DNA of 10,762 nucleotides. It comes from Bacteroidales bacterium. GTDB taxonomy: Bacteria > Bacteroidota > Bacteroidia > Bacteroidales > F082. The notes beneath the pieces are model-generated. The model worked only from the letters and a program-made list of their open reading frames with translations, ran no database searches and was not told the DNA's origin. The stretch covers positions 1 to 10,762 of the forward strand of contig JASBYY010000062.1 of the NCBI GenBank assembly GCA_029983675.1, in the 5' to 3' direction. Positions 1-6,898 of this stretch are shown here, piece by piece (the first letter of the stretch is position 1; each line of letters opens with the position of its first letter). The position numbers were made by a program, and so were the translations under genes.

Positions 1-1963
1 ATGAGCGGCTGAAAAGGGCGCCTTCCCCTGTGTGGGGAGCCGTGTTGTAAACACCACAGGTGCTTTCCCAGTTGTGCCCGTCACCGTCGGCATTGATCAG
101 CGTCCAGCCTGTCGGGATAACACAGCCATCGAAGCTCTCGGAGAACACGACACCACGGTTGCCCTTGCTGACAGAGGCTTCCATTGCAGTGACAACGCGG
201 TTGACGGGCTGACGAAGAAATTCCGTTCCGTTGAAAGCCAGTACCTCTCCACGGGATGCAATCGTGATGTCGTCGACGAACCAGGAATACCAAATACCGC
301 CCATGCCGTAGGCCTGCCAAGCCAGCTTCACATTCTGACCGGAGTAGGCGGCCAGGCTGACATTAATAGCCTCATCGTAGTGGTTGTCGGCTTCGGGTTG
401 TGCCGAAGCATCCCACAGCTGGGTCCACGTGGAGCCATTGTCGGTAGAAATCTTCACATAGTAGTGATCGCCATGGCTCGAGCCACAATGACCGTACATC
501 CAGAAGGTGAGGTTGGCGCCTGCGGGGACGGTGAAGGCAGGAGTGACCAGCCACTCGTCCTGATCGCCCCACGACCAATGGCAGTTCATCTGGTAGGATC
601 CCTCATGAGGAACAACATCGCCGGAAGAGAAAGAAACCGTGCCTACACGGTTCCATGTGGTAGCATCGTTAGCAATAATCACCCATCCGTTGGCAATAGG
701 ATCGTCTTCGAATCCGTATGTCAGGTTGGTGCCGACACTACCACCGCCACCGATCGTAGGACCGGTGTAGTTGTTGGTCGGGCCGGGGCCGGGTTCACCG
801 TTGAAATCCTCGGTGTAGATGGCCATCAGCGGGCTTTCACCGCCTTCAATATTGCCGTTCAGCAGCATGTCACCCGTGACCGTAAACTTGTAAACGGCGT
901 CTGGACGCACAGAATCCTCAACGTCTAACGGCAACAGGTAGTTGTCATACAGAACATTAAAGTCGGGAGTATCCGTATAGGGGAAAGCAGCGACCACACG
1001 GGGCAATTCAAATACGTCAGGGGTGACGGCATTGTAGGCGTTGGCATACATATCGTAAATAGCAGCCACACGGTTCGCCTCGTAGGACACAACGAAACGG
1101 CTCTCCACCTGTCCCTCTTGGGTGCTTCCCGTGGTAACACTGAGATCAATATCCTCACCATAGTTCAAGACAAATGGGAACTCCATGTCTTCGAGGATAA
1201 AATAACCCGATGGGTTATCCTCCACATCAATGGATCGGATGTTTGCATTGAGACCCTCATTGGCAACATTTACCATAAAGGGACGCATCCAGTAGCCGTT
1301 CGGACGGTTTATAGCAGAAACATAAGGCACTACCGGATCGGGCGTGACCACGATCAACGGAGCATCGCCGACAGCTATAGTGAGCCGAAGGTTGCAGCGA
1401 TTGCTTGACTTGACCTTCGATCCCGAAAAAGCCGATAGGTCCATTGGGTCGGGGTTGATGTCGTCGCTGTAGTAGCACAAGCCACGATCGGTGGAGCTTG
1501 TGTAACGGAAACGACGCGATGACCACGTGCCTGTGTTGTCGTCAATGGCGATCAACAGGTTGTCGGTACCGTTGTAGCTGAACGGTGCATTCAAGGTGAT
1601 GTCAATCCAGCCACTGGATGCGGGGCCAGCAAACGCACCTGTGAACACGACGTCGGAAGCTGCAACTGCAACAAAATCGTTCACATCGGCGAAGGATGTC
1701 TTGCTGACATGCTTCATGTAAACAACAACGTTGCGGTTTACGACACTGCCGCCATTGTAATAGAAGCCAATTTTCTGGATAGCACCAGCGGCTCCAATCT
1801 CGCTGGACAGATAGATCTGTTCAGCAAACGAGTAGTTGTACAGTGTGTTGGTGGGGAATTGGTAGGTTGTCTCCGTCCCATCACCAATCTGCACTTGCAA
1901 CTGCGCATGCACTCCGAATGAGAAGAGCAGCGCCATCATTAGTAAAAGAAAATGCTTTTTCAT
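1..1963 (-). CDS. Secreted multidomain adhesin-like protein with cleaved-adhesin (choice-of-anchor J) domains, 3' end missing
   Basis: The frame runs from an ATG at 1963 without a stop for 654 codons to the window edge, so the C-terminus is missing. Residues 1-20 form a signal peptide (MKK, a hydrophobic core, then VHA before Q21). Residues about 25-200 look like a beta-rich domain of a kind common at the N-terminus of Bacteroidales surface proteins. Residues about 230-300 resemble an ASH-like beta sandwich. Residues about 416-567 are a cleaved-adhesin/choice-of-anchor J domain: it opens GFEDDPIANGW, has a central DEWLVTPAF, and ends WFVDDITIAS. A second one opens at about residue 607 (SESFDG, IPTGWTLINADGDGHNW) and is cut by the edge. 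In Porphyromonas gingivalis such modules form the haemagglutinin/adhesin parts of gingipains and HagA, so binding of host proteins, haem or glycans at the surface is plausible but inferred. T9SS export is likely, but the C-terminal signal would lie outside the window. No frameshift is seen. Confidence 0.85.
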   Translation of the reverse strand, partial: MKKHFLLLMMALLFSFGVHAQLQVQIGDGTETTYQFPTNTLYNYSFAEQIYLSSEIGAAGAIQKIGFYYNGGSVVNRNVVVYMKHVSKTSFADVNDFVAVAASDVVFTGAFAGPASSGWIDITLNAPFSYNGTDNLLIAIDDNTGTWSSRRFRYTSSTDRGLCYYSDDINPDPMDLSAFSGSKVKSSNRCNLRLTIAVGDAPLIVVTPDPVVPYVSAINRPNGYWMRPFMVNVANEGLNANIRSIDVEDNPSGYFILEDMEFPFVLNYGEDIDLSVTTGSTQEGQVESRFVVSYEANRVAAIYDMYANAYNAVTPDVFELPRVVAAFPYTDTPDFNVLYDNYLLPLDVEDSVRPDAVYKFTVTGDMLLNGNIEGGESPLMAIYTEDFNGEPGPGPTNNYTGPTIGGGGSVGTNLTYGFEDDPIANGWVIIANDATTWNRVGTVSFSSGDVVPHEGSYQMNCHWSWGDQDEWLVTPAFTVPAGANLTFWMYGHCGSSHGDHYYVKISTDNGSTWTQLWDASAQPEADNHYDEAINVSLAAYSGQNVKLAWQAYGMGGIWYSWFVDDITIASRGEVLAFNGTEFLRQPVNRVVTAMEASVSKGNRGVVFSESFDGCVIPTGWTLINADGDGHNWESTCGVYNTAPHTGEGALFSRS

Positions 1964-1978
1964 TGCTTAATGATTTGG

Positions 1979-2239
1979 TTAATGAATTGATTGAATTATT
2001 AAGTACTTAATATTGAGACCATTAAAAACAAAAGACTGCAAGCAATCTTTTGCTTCTTCGGTTTTCAATTCAAAGTATTCTGGGGTTATTATAGGGATCA
2101 TGCTGTCAGGTGTAGATGGAGTTTCATGATGCAAAGAGGAGAGTCCCTTCGAAAGAAGAGGGGAAAACACCCTGCCATCCTCAATACTCAAAAGGGTTGC
2201 AGCGCATTCTGACCTAATGTTATTACTACTCGCCATCAT
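1979..2239 (-). CDS. Doubtful small open reading frame in the adhesin leader
   Basis: An 86-codon frame starts ATG ATG at 2239 and ends TAA at 1979, 15 bases before the adhesin start. It can be extended upstream to a TTG at 2296, giving 105 codons. It lies wholly inside the stretch between the promoter at 2401 and the adhesin ATG, so it would be transcribed. The peptide (begins MMASSNNIR, contains TPEYFELKTEEAKDCLQSF) has no signal peptide, and I recognise no family. No clear ribosome binding site is visible. It may be a real small protein, a translated leader, or chance. I lean towards chance. Confidence 0.2.
   Translation of the reverse strand: MMASSNNIRSECAATLLSIEDGRVFSPLLSKGLSSLHHETPSTPDSMIPIITPEYFELKTEEAKDCLQSFVFNGLNIKYLIIQSIH
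1997..2012. promoter_or_regulatory. Perfect 16-base palindrome in the adhesin leader
   Basis: TATTAAGTACTTAATA is an exact palindrome centred 41 to 42 bases upstream of the adhesin ATG at 1963. It could be a dimeric regulator's operator or a weak leader hairpin. The region is very AT-rich, so a chance palindrome is quite possible, and I see no second copy in the window. Confidence 0.25.
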
Positions 2240-2400
2240 AACACAAAATCTCCATGCATAAATAAGACACAAAAAACCAAGTTTACCCTTAGTCAAAAAA
2301 AACTTTTTTTCTCACTCCTTCTCCCGGTTTTCCTTTCTCTTACATTTCTATTGACAACCACAAGAAAAACGGGACAATACCATTTGCTAAAACAATGTCG

Positions 2401-2433
2401 CAAAGATAGGGAAAACAAATGTAATGGCACAAA
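2401..2433 (-). promoter_or_regulatory. Bacteroides-type promoter for the adhesin transcript
   Basis: Read on the minus strand, TATCTTTG (2408 to 2401) matches the Bacteroidota -7 consensus TAnnTTTG. An upstream TTTG (2433 to 2430) sits 21 bases away, within the 19-21 base spacing known for the -33 element of Bacteroides primary-sigma promoters. Transcription would start at about 2395 and leave a leader of roughly 430 bases before the adhesin ATG at 1963. The promoter lies just outside the inverted-repeat element at 2452-2591. Confidence 0.6.
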
Positions 2434-2442
2434 AAAAATTGT

Positions 2443-2600
2443 AATAAAAAATATTGCTGTCCGGTAAAAATCACAGAGACATTTATAACATGCTGAATAA
2501 CAAATTGTTAAGTCAACATTCCAAAGAGAGGGCTTATCATACCAAACACTTTGACTATCAACATCATAGATATATTTACCGGACAGCAATAAATAAAAAA
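2443..2600. mobile_element. MITE-like element with 17-base terminal inverted repeats
   Basis: TATTGCTGTCCGGTAAA (2452-2468) is repeated as an exact inverted copy at 2575-2591, which defines a 140-base element. The 9 bases flanking each side, AATAAAAAA (2443-2451 and 2592-2600), are identical and could be a target-site duplication. The core is too short for a transposase and encodes nothing recognisable. This is the structure of a miniature inverted-repeat transposable element, or of an internally deleted insertion sequence mobilised in trans. A 9-base duplication would fit an IS4-type transposase, but that assignment is an inference. The flanks are A-rich, so the direct repeat alone is weak evidence; the 17-base inverted repeat is the strong part. 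Confidence 0.6.
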
Positions 2601-2699
2601 ACAGGGTGGATTTTTTGCGGTTAGCAGGCTGATAAGATTGGACAATGCCGAACCGTTGTTGTGGTGCCATTGTGGAGTAATAAGGAGATGATGGATCAG

Positions 2700-2722
2700 T
2701 TCCGTTTCAGGCACGGAATGAC
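2700..2722 (+). repeat. REP-like palindrome, copy A
   Basis: TTCCGT and ACGGAA form a 6-base stem around the loop TTCAGGC, followed by TGAC. The plan (stem, TCAGG loop, stem ending in RATGAC) matches copy B at 2797-2821 read on the opposite strand. An AAGGAGAT precedes both copies in their own orientations. The pair therefore has the head-to-head layout of a BIME-like REP doublet. Confidence 0.5.
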
Positions 2723-2796
2723 GTTGTCCGGCATGACGGATTCTGTTGAGGACAAGACAGCTACAACCCAATCAGACTCATAACGCTTCTCCTTTT

Positions 2797-2821
2797 TGTC
2801 ATCCCGCACCTGATGCGGGAT
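2797..2821 (-). repeat. REP-like palindrome, copy B
   Basis: ATCCCGCA and TGCGGGAT (2801-2808 and 2814-2821) form a perfect 8-base stem with a 5-base loop; on the minus strand the loop reads TCAGG and the stem is followed by GAC. Palindromes of the form GTCATCCCGC...GCGGGAT are a familiar dispersed repeat type in bacterial intergenic DNA. It lies just after coaX in the direction of transcription and may stabilise or process the 3' end of the operon transcript. It is followed by GACAAAAAGG rather than a U-tract, so it is not a standard intrinsic terminator in that direction. Confidence 0.55.
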
Positions 2822-2837
2822 CTCCTTACGAGGAGAT
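2820..2837 (-). other. Hairpin immediately after the coaX stop codon
   Basis: ATCTCCT and AGGAGAT form a perfect 7-base stem with a 4-base loop. It begins four bases after the coaX stop and abuts the REP-like palindrome at 2801-2821, giving two tandem hairpins at the 3' end of the pantothenate/CoA transcript. There is no T-run after either hairpin in the coding direction. A role in 3'-end stabilisation or RNA processing is an inference. Confidence 0.45.
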
Positions 2838-2841
2838 GATT

Positions 2842-3573
2842 CTATGCCTCCAACAAATAATAGATTCCCCTTAAAATCAGTGTTTTGTCCACTTTCAGGC
2901 TACACTGGCAGAAAGGTGCGACGGTGGCCGACATGCCGCCGGTGAGCACAACCGTATAGCGGTCATGGGTTTCTTCTTCGATACGCTTCACCATGCCGTC
3001 AATCAATGAAGCATGTCCGGCGATAATGCCGCTGTTGATACAATCGGCGGTGTTGGTTCCGATGACTTTTTCAGGCAAATCGAGGTTGTAGCCTTTCAGT
3101 TGGGCAGCTTTCTCGGTCAAGGCACGAAATGAAGTCGTGATGCCAGGGCAGATGGCGCCGCCAAGAAAAACACCTTTATTATTAATAACGGAAAAAGTGG
3201 TAGCGGTTCCCAAATCGACTATGATAACCGGCAACGGATAATCACGGATGGCGGCAGTGGCATCGGCAATGCGGTCGGCACCCAAGGTTTCGGGCCGATC
3301 CAAAGCGATGCGGAAAGCAGGTTGCAGTTCCTTTTTTACTAAAAATGGCGTTAACGAGGTGAGTTGCCGCACTGCTTCCACCACGTTTATCGTCTTGTCG
3401 GGAACCACGGAGGAAATAGCGACCACTTCCACGCGACGGCCACCCGTAAACTCGGCCATTCTGTCGAGATAGGACGAAACGGCTACAGGTATGCGCGTGA
3501 AATCGAGTACCCTTCCCGACTCCACCAGTCCCATGAACACCGTGCTGTTTCCTATGTCAAGGCAAAGCATCAT
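2842..3573 (-). CDS. coaX: Type III pantothenate kinase CoaX
   Basis: This cytoplasmic enzyme phosphorylates pantothenate to 4'-phosphopantothenate with ATP, the first committed step of coenzyme A synthesis. The 243-residue length is normal for the type III family, which belongs to the ASKHA fold and is unrelated to CoaA. Visible motifs are the N-terminal phosphate-binding DIGNS (residues 6-10), GADR at 98-101 with the conserved acidic residue D100, DLGTATT at 120-126, GGAICPG at 138-144 and LTGGM at 210-214. Type III kinases typically need a monovalent cation such as potassium and are not feedback-inhibited by CoA; that is family knowledge. It is the last gene of the operon. Its ATG overlaps the coaBC stop by four bases, so translation is probably coupled. 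A second ATG follows the first directly. Confidence 0.95.
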   Translation of the reverse strand: MMLCLDIGNSTVFMGLVESGRVLDFTRIPVAVSSYLDRMAEFTGGRRVEVVAISSVVPDKTINVVEAVRQLTSLTPFLVKKELQPAFRIALDRPETLGADRIADATAAIRDYPLPVIIVDLGTATTFSVINNKGVFLGGAICPGITTSFRALTEKAAQLKGYNLDLPEKVIGTNTADCINSGIIAGHASLIDGMVKRIEEETHDRYTVVLTGGMSATVAPFCQCSLKVDKTLILRGIYYLLEA

Positions 3574-4772
3574 AAGGTGGACGATCTAAGGGAAAGCAGT
3601 CGGACCAACAAACGGTGGGCGACTTCTTCCTTTGACAAGAGAGGCAGCTCCTGCACCTCGTTTCGGGAGATCAATGTGACCACATTGGTGTCCACTCCGA
3701 ATCCCGCTCCAGCCACTTTCAGGTTGTTGGCGGCAACAAGGTCAAGGCCTTTTTCCTCCAATTTCTTCTTCGAGTTTTCCAACAGGCAGTCGGTCTCCAT
3801 CGAAAAGCCGCAGACCAACTGTCCGGGCTTCTTCATGCCCGCTACAGTAGCCAGGATATCCGTCGTGCGTTTCAGTTCCAAAACTGTTTCACCCTCCTTT
3901 TTCTTGATTTTTTCAGCATGATAGCTGACCGGTGTGAAATCAGCGACCGCCGCCGACTTCACAAGCATATCGCAGGAGGGGAAATGCTCGGTGACGGCCT
4001 TCAACATGTCAGCCGCCGACTGCACCTTTATCGTTTCCACCAACAAAGGCGGCTCAACGGCTGTGTTTCCGTAAACGAGGGTCACCTTGGCGCCGCGTTC
4101 CATGGCGGCACGGGCAACGGCAAAACCCATTTTTCCGGTGGAATGGTTGCTGATAAAGCGCACAGGATCGATAGGCTCTTGGGTAGGTCCGGCGGTGACC
4201 AGCACCTTGAGACCTTCCATATCTTTTTGACAGGCAACGGCTTTGCGCAGATAAGCCATCAAGACAGCCTCGTCGGGCATCTTGCCTATGCCCACATCGG
4301 CACAAGCCAGCCTTCCCACCTGTGGCGGAATGATTTCCATGCCGTGACGCTGCAACTTATGCAGGTTCTCCTGAACGATGGAATTGACAAACATATTGGT
4401 GTTCATCGCAGGCGAAACAAGGATAGGGCATTGTGCCGCAAGAATTGTTGTCGTCAGCATGTCGTCGGCAATGCCGGCAGCCATTTTCCCGATGATATTG
4501 GCGGTAGCGGGAGCCACCAAGATGACATCGGCTTTCTTGGCCAACGAGACATGGGTTACATGGAACTCGAAATTACGGTCAAAGGTGTCGGTCAGGCATT
4601 TGTTGCTGGTAATCGTTTCAAAGGTAATCGGATGGATGAACCGGGTCGCGTTGGCGGTCATCACCACATGCACCTCGCAGCCCGCTTTGACCAAGCTGCT
4701 TGCCAATCCGGCGATTTTATAGGCGGCGATGCTGCCCGCAACACCCAATACAACAACCTTGCCCTGCATCAT
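3570..4772 (-). CDS. coaBC: Bifunctional phosphopantothenoylcysteine decarboxylase / phosphopantothenate-cysteine ligase CoaBC
   Basis: This enzyme joins cysteine to 4'-phosphopantothenate (CoaB) and decarboxylates the product to 4'-phosphopantetheine (CoaC, FMN-dependent). The CoaC half comes first (residues about 1-185): GSIAAYK near the N-terminus, the catalytic histidine H74 in HVTHVSL, PAMNTNMF at 121-128 with N124, and RLACADVG with C157. The CoaB half starts at VLVTAGPTQEPID (190-202) and contains FISNHSTGKMG with N209, the AAVADF region at 274-279, the lysine cluster 288-292 and ENSKKKL near 332. The canonical CoaC motif is PXMNXXMW; here the last residue is Phe128, a conservative change. 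The full-length 400-residue fusion is typical. It overlaps panD upstream and coaX downstream by four bases each, both within the same TTATGATG string. Confidence 0.97.
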   Translation of the reverse strand: MMQGKVVVLGVAGSIAAYKIAGLASSLVKAGCEVHVVMTANATRFIHPITFETITSNKCLTDTFDRNFEFHVTHVSLAKKADVILVAPATANIIGKMAAGIADDMLTTTILAAQCPILVSPAMNTNMFVNSIVQENLHKLQRHGMEIIPPQVGRLACADVGIGKMPDEAVLMAYLRKAVACQKDMEGLKVLVTAGPTQEPIDPVRFISNHSTGKMGFAVARAAMERGAKVTLVYGNTAVEPPLLVETIKVQSAADMLKAVTEHFPSCDMLVKSAAVADFTPVSYHAEKIKKKEGETVLELKRTTDILATVAGMKKPGQLVCGFSMETDCLLENSKKKLEEKGLDLVAANNLKVAGAGFGVDTNVVTLISRNEVQELPLLSKEEVAHRLLVRLLSLRSSTL

Positions 4773-5182
4773 AAGGATTCCGGATTTGAATTGAAATGCT
4801 CACTGTAAAGACCGTGCTTCTCGTGATCCACGATACGGGTCACCTTATTGTTATCGTCCACAAAGACGACTTTAGGGGCGAAAGTCTCTATCTCGCTTTC
4901 CTGCAACAAGGCGTAGGTCATGATGATGACCTTGTCGCGGACGTTCACCAAGCGGGCGGCCGCACCGTTCAGACAGATGATGCCGCTGTTTCTCTCCCCG
5001 CAGATGGCGTAGGTTTCGAGACGTTGTCCGTTGTCGATATCGACCACCTGCACCTTTTCGTATTCCCGGATGCCGGCGGCTTCCAACAAAGCCACGTCGA
5101 TGGTGATGCTTCCCACATAATCCAACTCGGCCTGGGTCACCTTGGCACGATGGATTTTTGCCTTTAAGAATTGTGTCAGCAT
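4769..5182 (-). CDS. panD: Aspartate 1-decarboxylase PanD
   Basis: It converts L-aspartate to beta-alanine, the second half of pantothenate. It belongs to the pyruvoyl-dependent family: the proenzyme cleaves itself between Gly24 and Ser25, and the serine becomes the pyruvoyl cofactor. Here the site reads LDYVGSITID with G24-S25 at exactly the family position. The neighbouring functional residues K9, H11, Y22, R54, T57 and Y58 are also in place, as is LNGAAAR further on. At 137 residues it is about 10 longer than the E. coli protein, mostly at the C-terminus. It starts 6 bases after the panC stop and its own stop overlaps the coaBC start by four bases. I see no PanM/PanZ maturation factor in the window, and this family usually matures by itself. 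Confidence 0.95.
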   Translation of the reverse strand: MLTQFLKAKIHRAKVTQAELDYVGSITIDVALLEAAGIREYEKVQVVDIDNGQRLETYAICGERNSGIICLNGAAARLVNVRDKVIIMTYALLQESEIETFAPKVVFVDDNNKVTRIVDHEKHGLYSEHFNSNPESL

Positions 5183-5188
5183 GGGTAA

Positions 5189-6040
5189 TCAGCTAATGTT
5201 TATGATGAAATTATCGATTAATCTGGTTTTTCCGATATAGACCGCCATGGCGAAAAGCACTTCATTTTCGACGGCATCTACTTTTTGAATGCTTTGAAAA
5301 TCAACCGCTTCAACGTAATCTATCTTCGCCATGGGTTCGGCGTTGATGCAGGCTTTCATGGCTTCCATCACTTTATGGGTGTCGCGTTCGCCTTTTTCAA
5401 CGAGTCCCTGCCCCAACCTGACGGCACGCGACAGCACCAAGGCCGCCTGACGTTCCTCGGCGTTCAGATAGGTGTTGCGCGAACTCTTGGCAAGCCCGTC
5501 AGCTTCGCGAACGATGGGACAAGCCACAATCTCAACCGGGATATTCAAGTCCTTCACCATCCTGCGAATCACCGCAAGCTGCTGGGCGTCCTTCTGCCCG
5601 AAATAAGCCTTGTCGGGCATTACGATATTGAACAATTTGTTCACCACGGTGCAAACCCCTCTGAAATGAATGGGGCGCGACTTGCCGCAGAGTTCGGCGG
5701 TGGGACCGGTCATATCGACAAAGGAACAGAATCCGTCCGCATACATCTCTTTCGGTTCCGGATTGAAAATAACGTGAGCGCCGCTGGCAGCGCACAACTT
5801 CGTATCCGCTTCCAAATCACGGGGATAGGTATTGAGGTCTTCGGTAGGGCCAAACTGCATCGGGTTGACGAACAGACTGACCACAACACGGTCGTTCTCT
5901 TTTACCGCGCGGTCGATGAGGCTCTTGTGACCGGCATGAAGGTAACCCATGGTGGGCACCAAGCCGACCGAGAGGCCTTCCTTTCTCCATTGCCCGAGGA
6001 CTTCTCTGACCTCTTTTATTTCATGAACAACTTGTGTCAT
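5189..6040 (-). CDS. panC: Pantothenate synthetase PanC
   Basis: This enzyme condenses D-pantoate with beta-alanine, using ATP through a pantoyl-adenylate intermediate, to make pantothenate. It belongs to the nucleotidyltransferase (HIGH) superfamily. PTMGYLHAGH at residues 29-38 gives the signature, with H35 and H38. Further on are FVNPMQFGP, FGQKDAQQ and the KMSKS-like segment READGLAKSSRN, which lies about two thirds of the way along. The 283-residue length is standard. It follows panB by a 27-base gap, the widest inside the operon, and runs almost directly into panD, which makes its second substrate. Confidence 0.96.
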   Translation of the reverse strand: MTQVVHEIKEVREVLGQWRKEGLSVGLVPTMGYLHAGHKSLIDRAVKENDRVVVSLFVNPMQFGPTEDLNTYPRDLEADTKLCAASGAHVIFNPEPKEMYADGFCSFVDMTGPTAELCGKSRPIHFRGVCTVVNKLFNIVMPDKAYFGQKDAQQLAVIRRMVKDLNIPVEIVACPIVREADGLAKSSRNTYLNAEERQAALVLSRAVRLGQGLVEKGERDTHKVMEAMKACINAEPMAKIDYVEAVDFQSIQKVDAVENEVLFAMAVYIGKTRLIDNFIINIS

Positions 6041-6067
6041 CTCTTTTAAGGATATATGTTATTGTTT

Positions 6068-6898
6068 TCAATATAAATCGTGTATCACGTCATCTTCGAT
6101 GGAAAAGCCGTGCTCTTCCGCCGGGAAGGTTCCGTTTTCCACCGCCTGCACATAGTCGGCGATGGCTTTTTTGACCGTTTCGCCGACCGGGGCGAACACT
6201 TTGACAAAACGCGGCGAAAAATCCAAGTTCATGCCTAACATGTCCTGAGTAACCAGCACCTGACCGTCGCAACCGGAGCCGGAGCCGATGCCTATCACCG
6301 GAATATCGAGTTTCTCGGTAACCAATGCCGCCAATTTATCGGGCACGCACTCCAAGACCAAAGAGAAAGCTCCGGCTTCTTGCACGGCATAGGCTTCTTC
6401 GAGCAGTTCGGCTGCTTTTTCCTTGGTGCGTCCCACCACTTTGTAGCCGCCAAGAGCGTTGATAGACTGTGGGGTAAGCCCCAGATGCGCCATAACGGGA
6501 ATGCCAGCCTCCACCATAGCCTTAATCTGCGGACATACCCTTCCGCCGCCTTCTAACTTCACCGCATTGGAGCGTCCTTCCTTCATCAGCCTTCCCGCAT
6601 TGCGAAGTGTCTCCTCCACGGAGATTTGGTACGACATGAAAGGCATGTCAGCCACCACCATTGCCTTGTCGGCAGCACGCGCCACCGCAGCGCAATGGTG
6701 CACCATATCGTCCATAGTCACGGAAATCGTGTCCTCATACCCGAGGATGACATTTCCCAAGGAATCGCCCACCAAGCCAGCATCCACATTGCAAGCGTTG
6801 ACGAGCTTCGTCATGGTATAGTCGTAGGCGGTGAGCATGGTGAGCTTCTTGCCTTCTTTTTTCTTCTTCCGAAAAGTCAAAACCGTGTTTTTCGTCAT
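6068..6898 (-). CDS. panB: 3-methyl-2-oxobutanoate hydroxymethyltransferase (ketopantoate synthase) PanB
   Basis: It transfers a one-carbon unit from 5,10-methylenetetrahydrofolate to 2-ketoisovalerate, giving ketopantoate, the entry step to pantothenate. The TIM-barrel family residues line up well: the metal ligands D45 (in LVGDSLGN) and D84 (in VADMPF), K114 and E116 in AVKLEGG, H138 in MAHLGLTPQS, and the catalytic glutamate E183 in LVLECVP. GIGSGSGCDGQVLV at 203-216 is the substrate/phosphate-loop region. The length (276) is normal. The ATG at 6898 overlaps the stop of the upstream reductase gene by four bases, which ties the two consecutive enzymes together translationally. Confidence 0.96.
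   Translation of the reverse strand: MTKNTVLTFRKKKKEGKKLTMLTAYDYTMTKLVNACNVDAGLVGDSLGNVILGYEDTISVTMDDMVHHCAAVARAADKAMVVADMPFMSYQISVEETLRNAGRLMKEGRSNAVKLEGGGRVCPQIKAMVEAGIPVMAHLGLTPQSINALGGYKVVGRTKEKAAELLEEAYAVQEAGAFSLVLECVPDKLAALVTEKLDIPVIGIGSGSGCDGQVLVTQDMLGMNLDFSPRFVKVFAPVGETVKKAIADYVQAVENGTFPAEEHGFSIEDDVIHDLY

Larger units (their letters stand above)
1964..2841. other. 878-base intergenic region between coaX and the adhesin gene
   Basis: This is the longest gene-poor stretch in the window. It is AT-rich overall, with a GC-richer patch at about 2640-2840. It holds tandem hairpins after coaX, two inverted REP-like palindromes, a MITE-like inverted-repeat element, a Bacteroides-type promoter on the minus strand, and a leader of about 430 bases before the adhesin gene. 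The open frames crossing it (for example minus 2293-2670 and 2508-2771) run through the inverted-repeat element and show no recognisable family, so I do not call them genes. A frame at 1979-2239 is listed separately as doubtful. Confidence 0.7.

Noticed and set aside
32..928. A plus-strand open frame of 298 codons opposite the adhesin gene
   Set aside because: The minus-strand frame here encodes a recognisable cleaved-adhesin domain; the plus-strand translation resembles no family and is an antisense shadow.
2293..2771. Two overlapping minus-strand open frames (2293-2670 and 2508-2771) that might be transposase remnants
   Set aside because: They run straight across one or both ends of the 140-base inverted-repeat element, contain no DDE-type or other transposase motif that I can recognise, and begin upstream of the promoter at 2401.
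2801..2821. The REP-like hairpin as an intrinsic terminator for coaX
   Set aside because: In the direction of transcription the stem is followed by GACAAAAAGG, not a U-tract. It may still stabilise the 3' end, but I do not call it a terminator.
3918..4808. A plus-strand open frame of 296 codons opposite coaBC, and similar ones opposite panC (5285-6049) and panG (7000-7665)
   Set aside because: All lie opposite well-supported enzyme genes, are rich in His, Gly and Arg as antisense frames of GC-rich genes tend to be, and show no domain or start signal.
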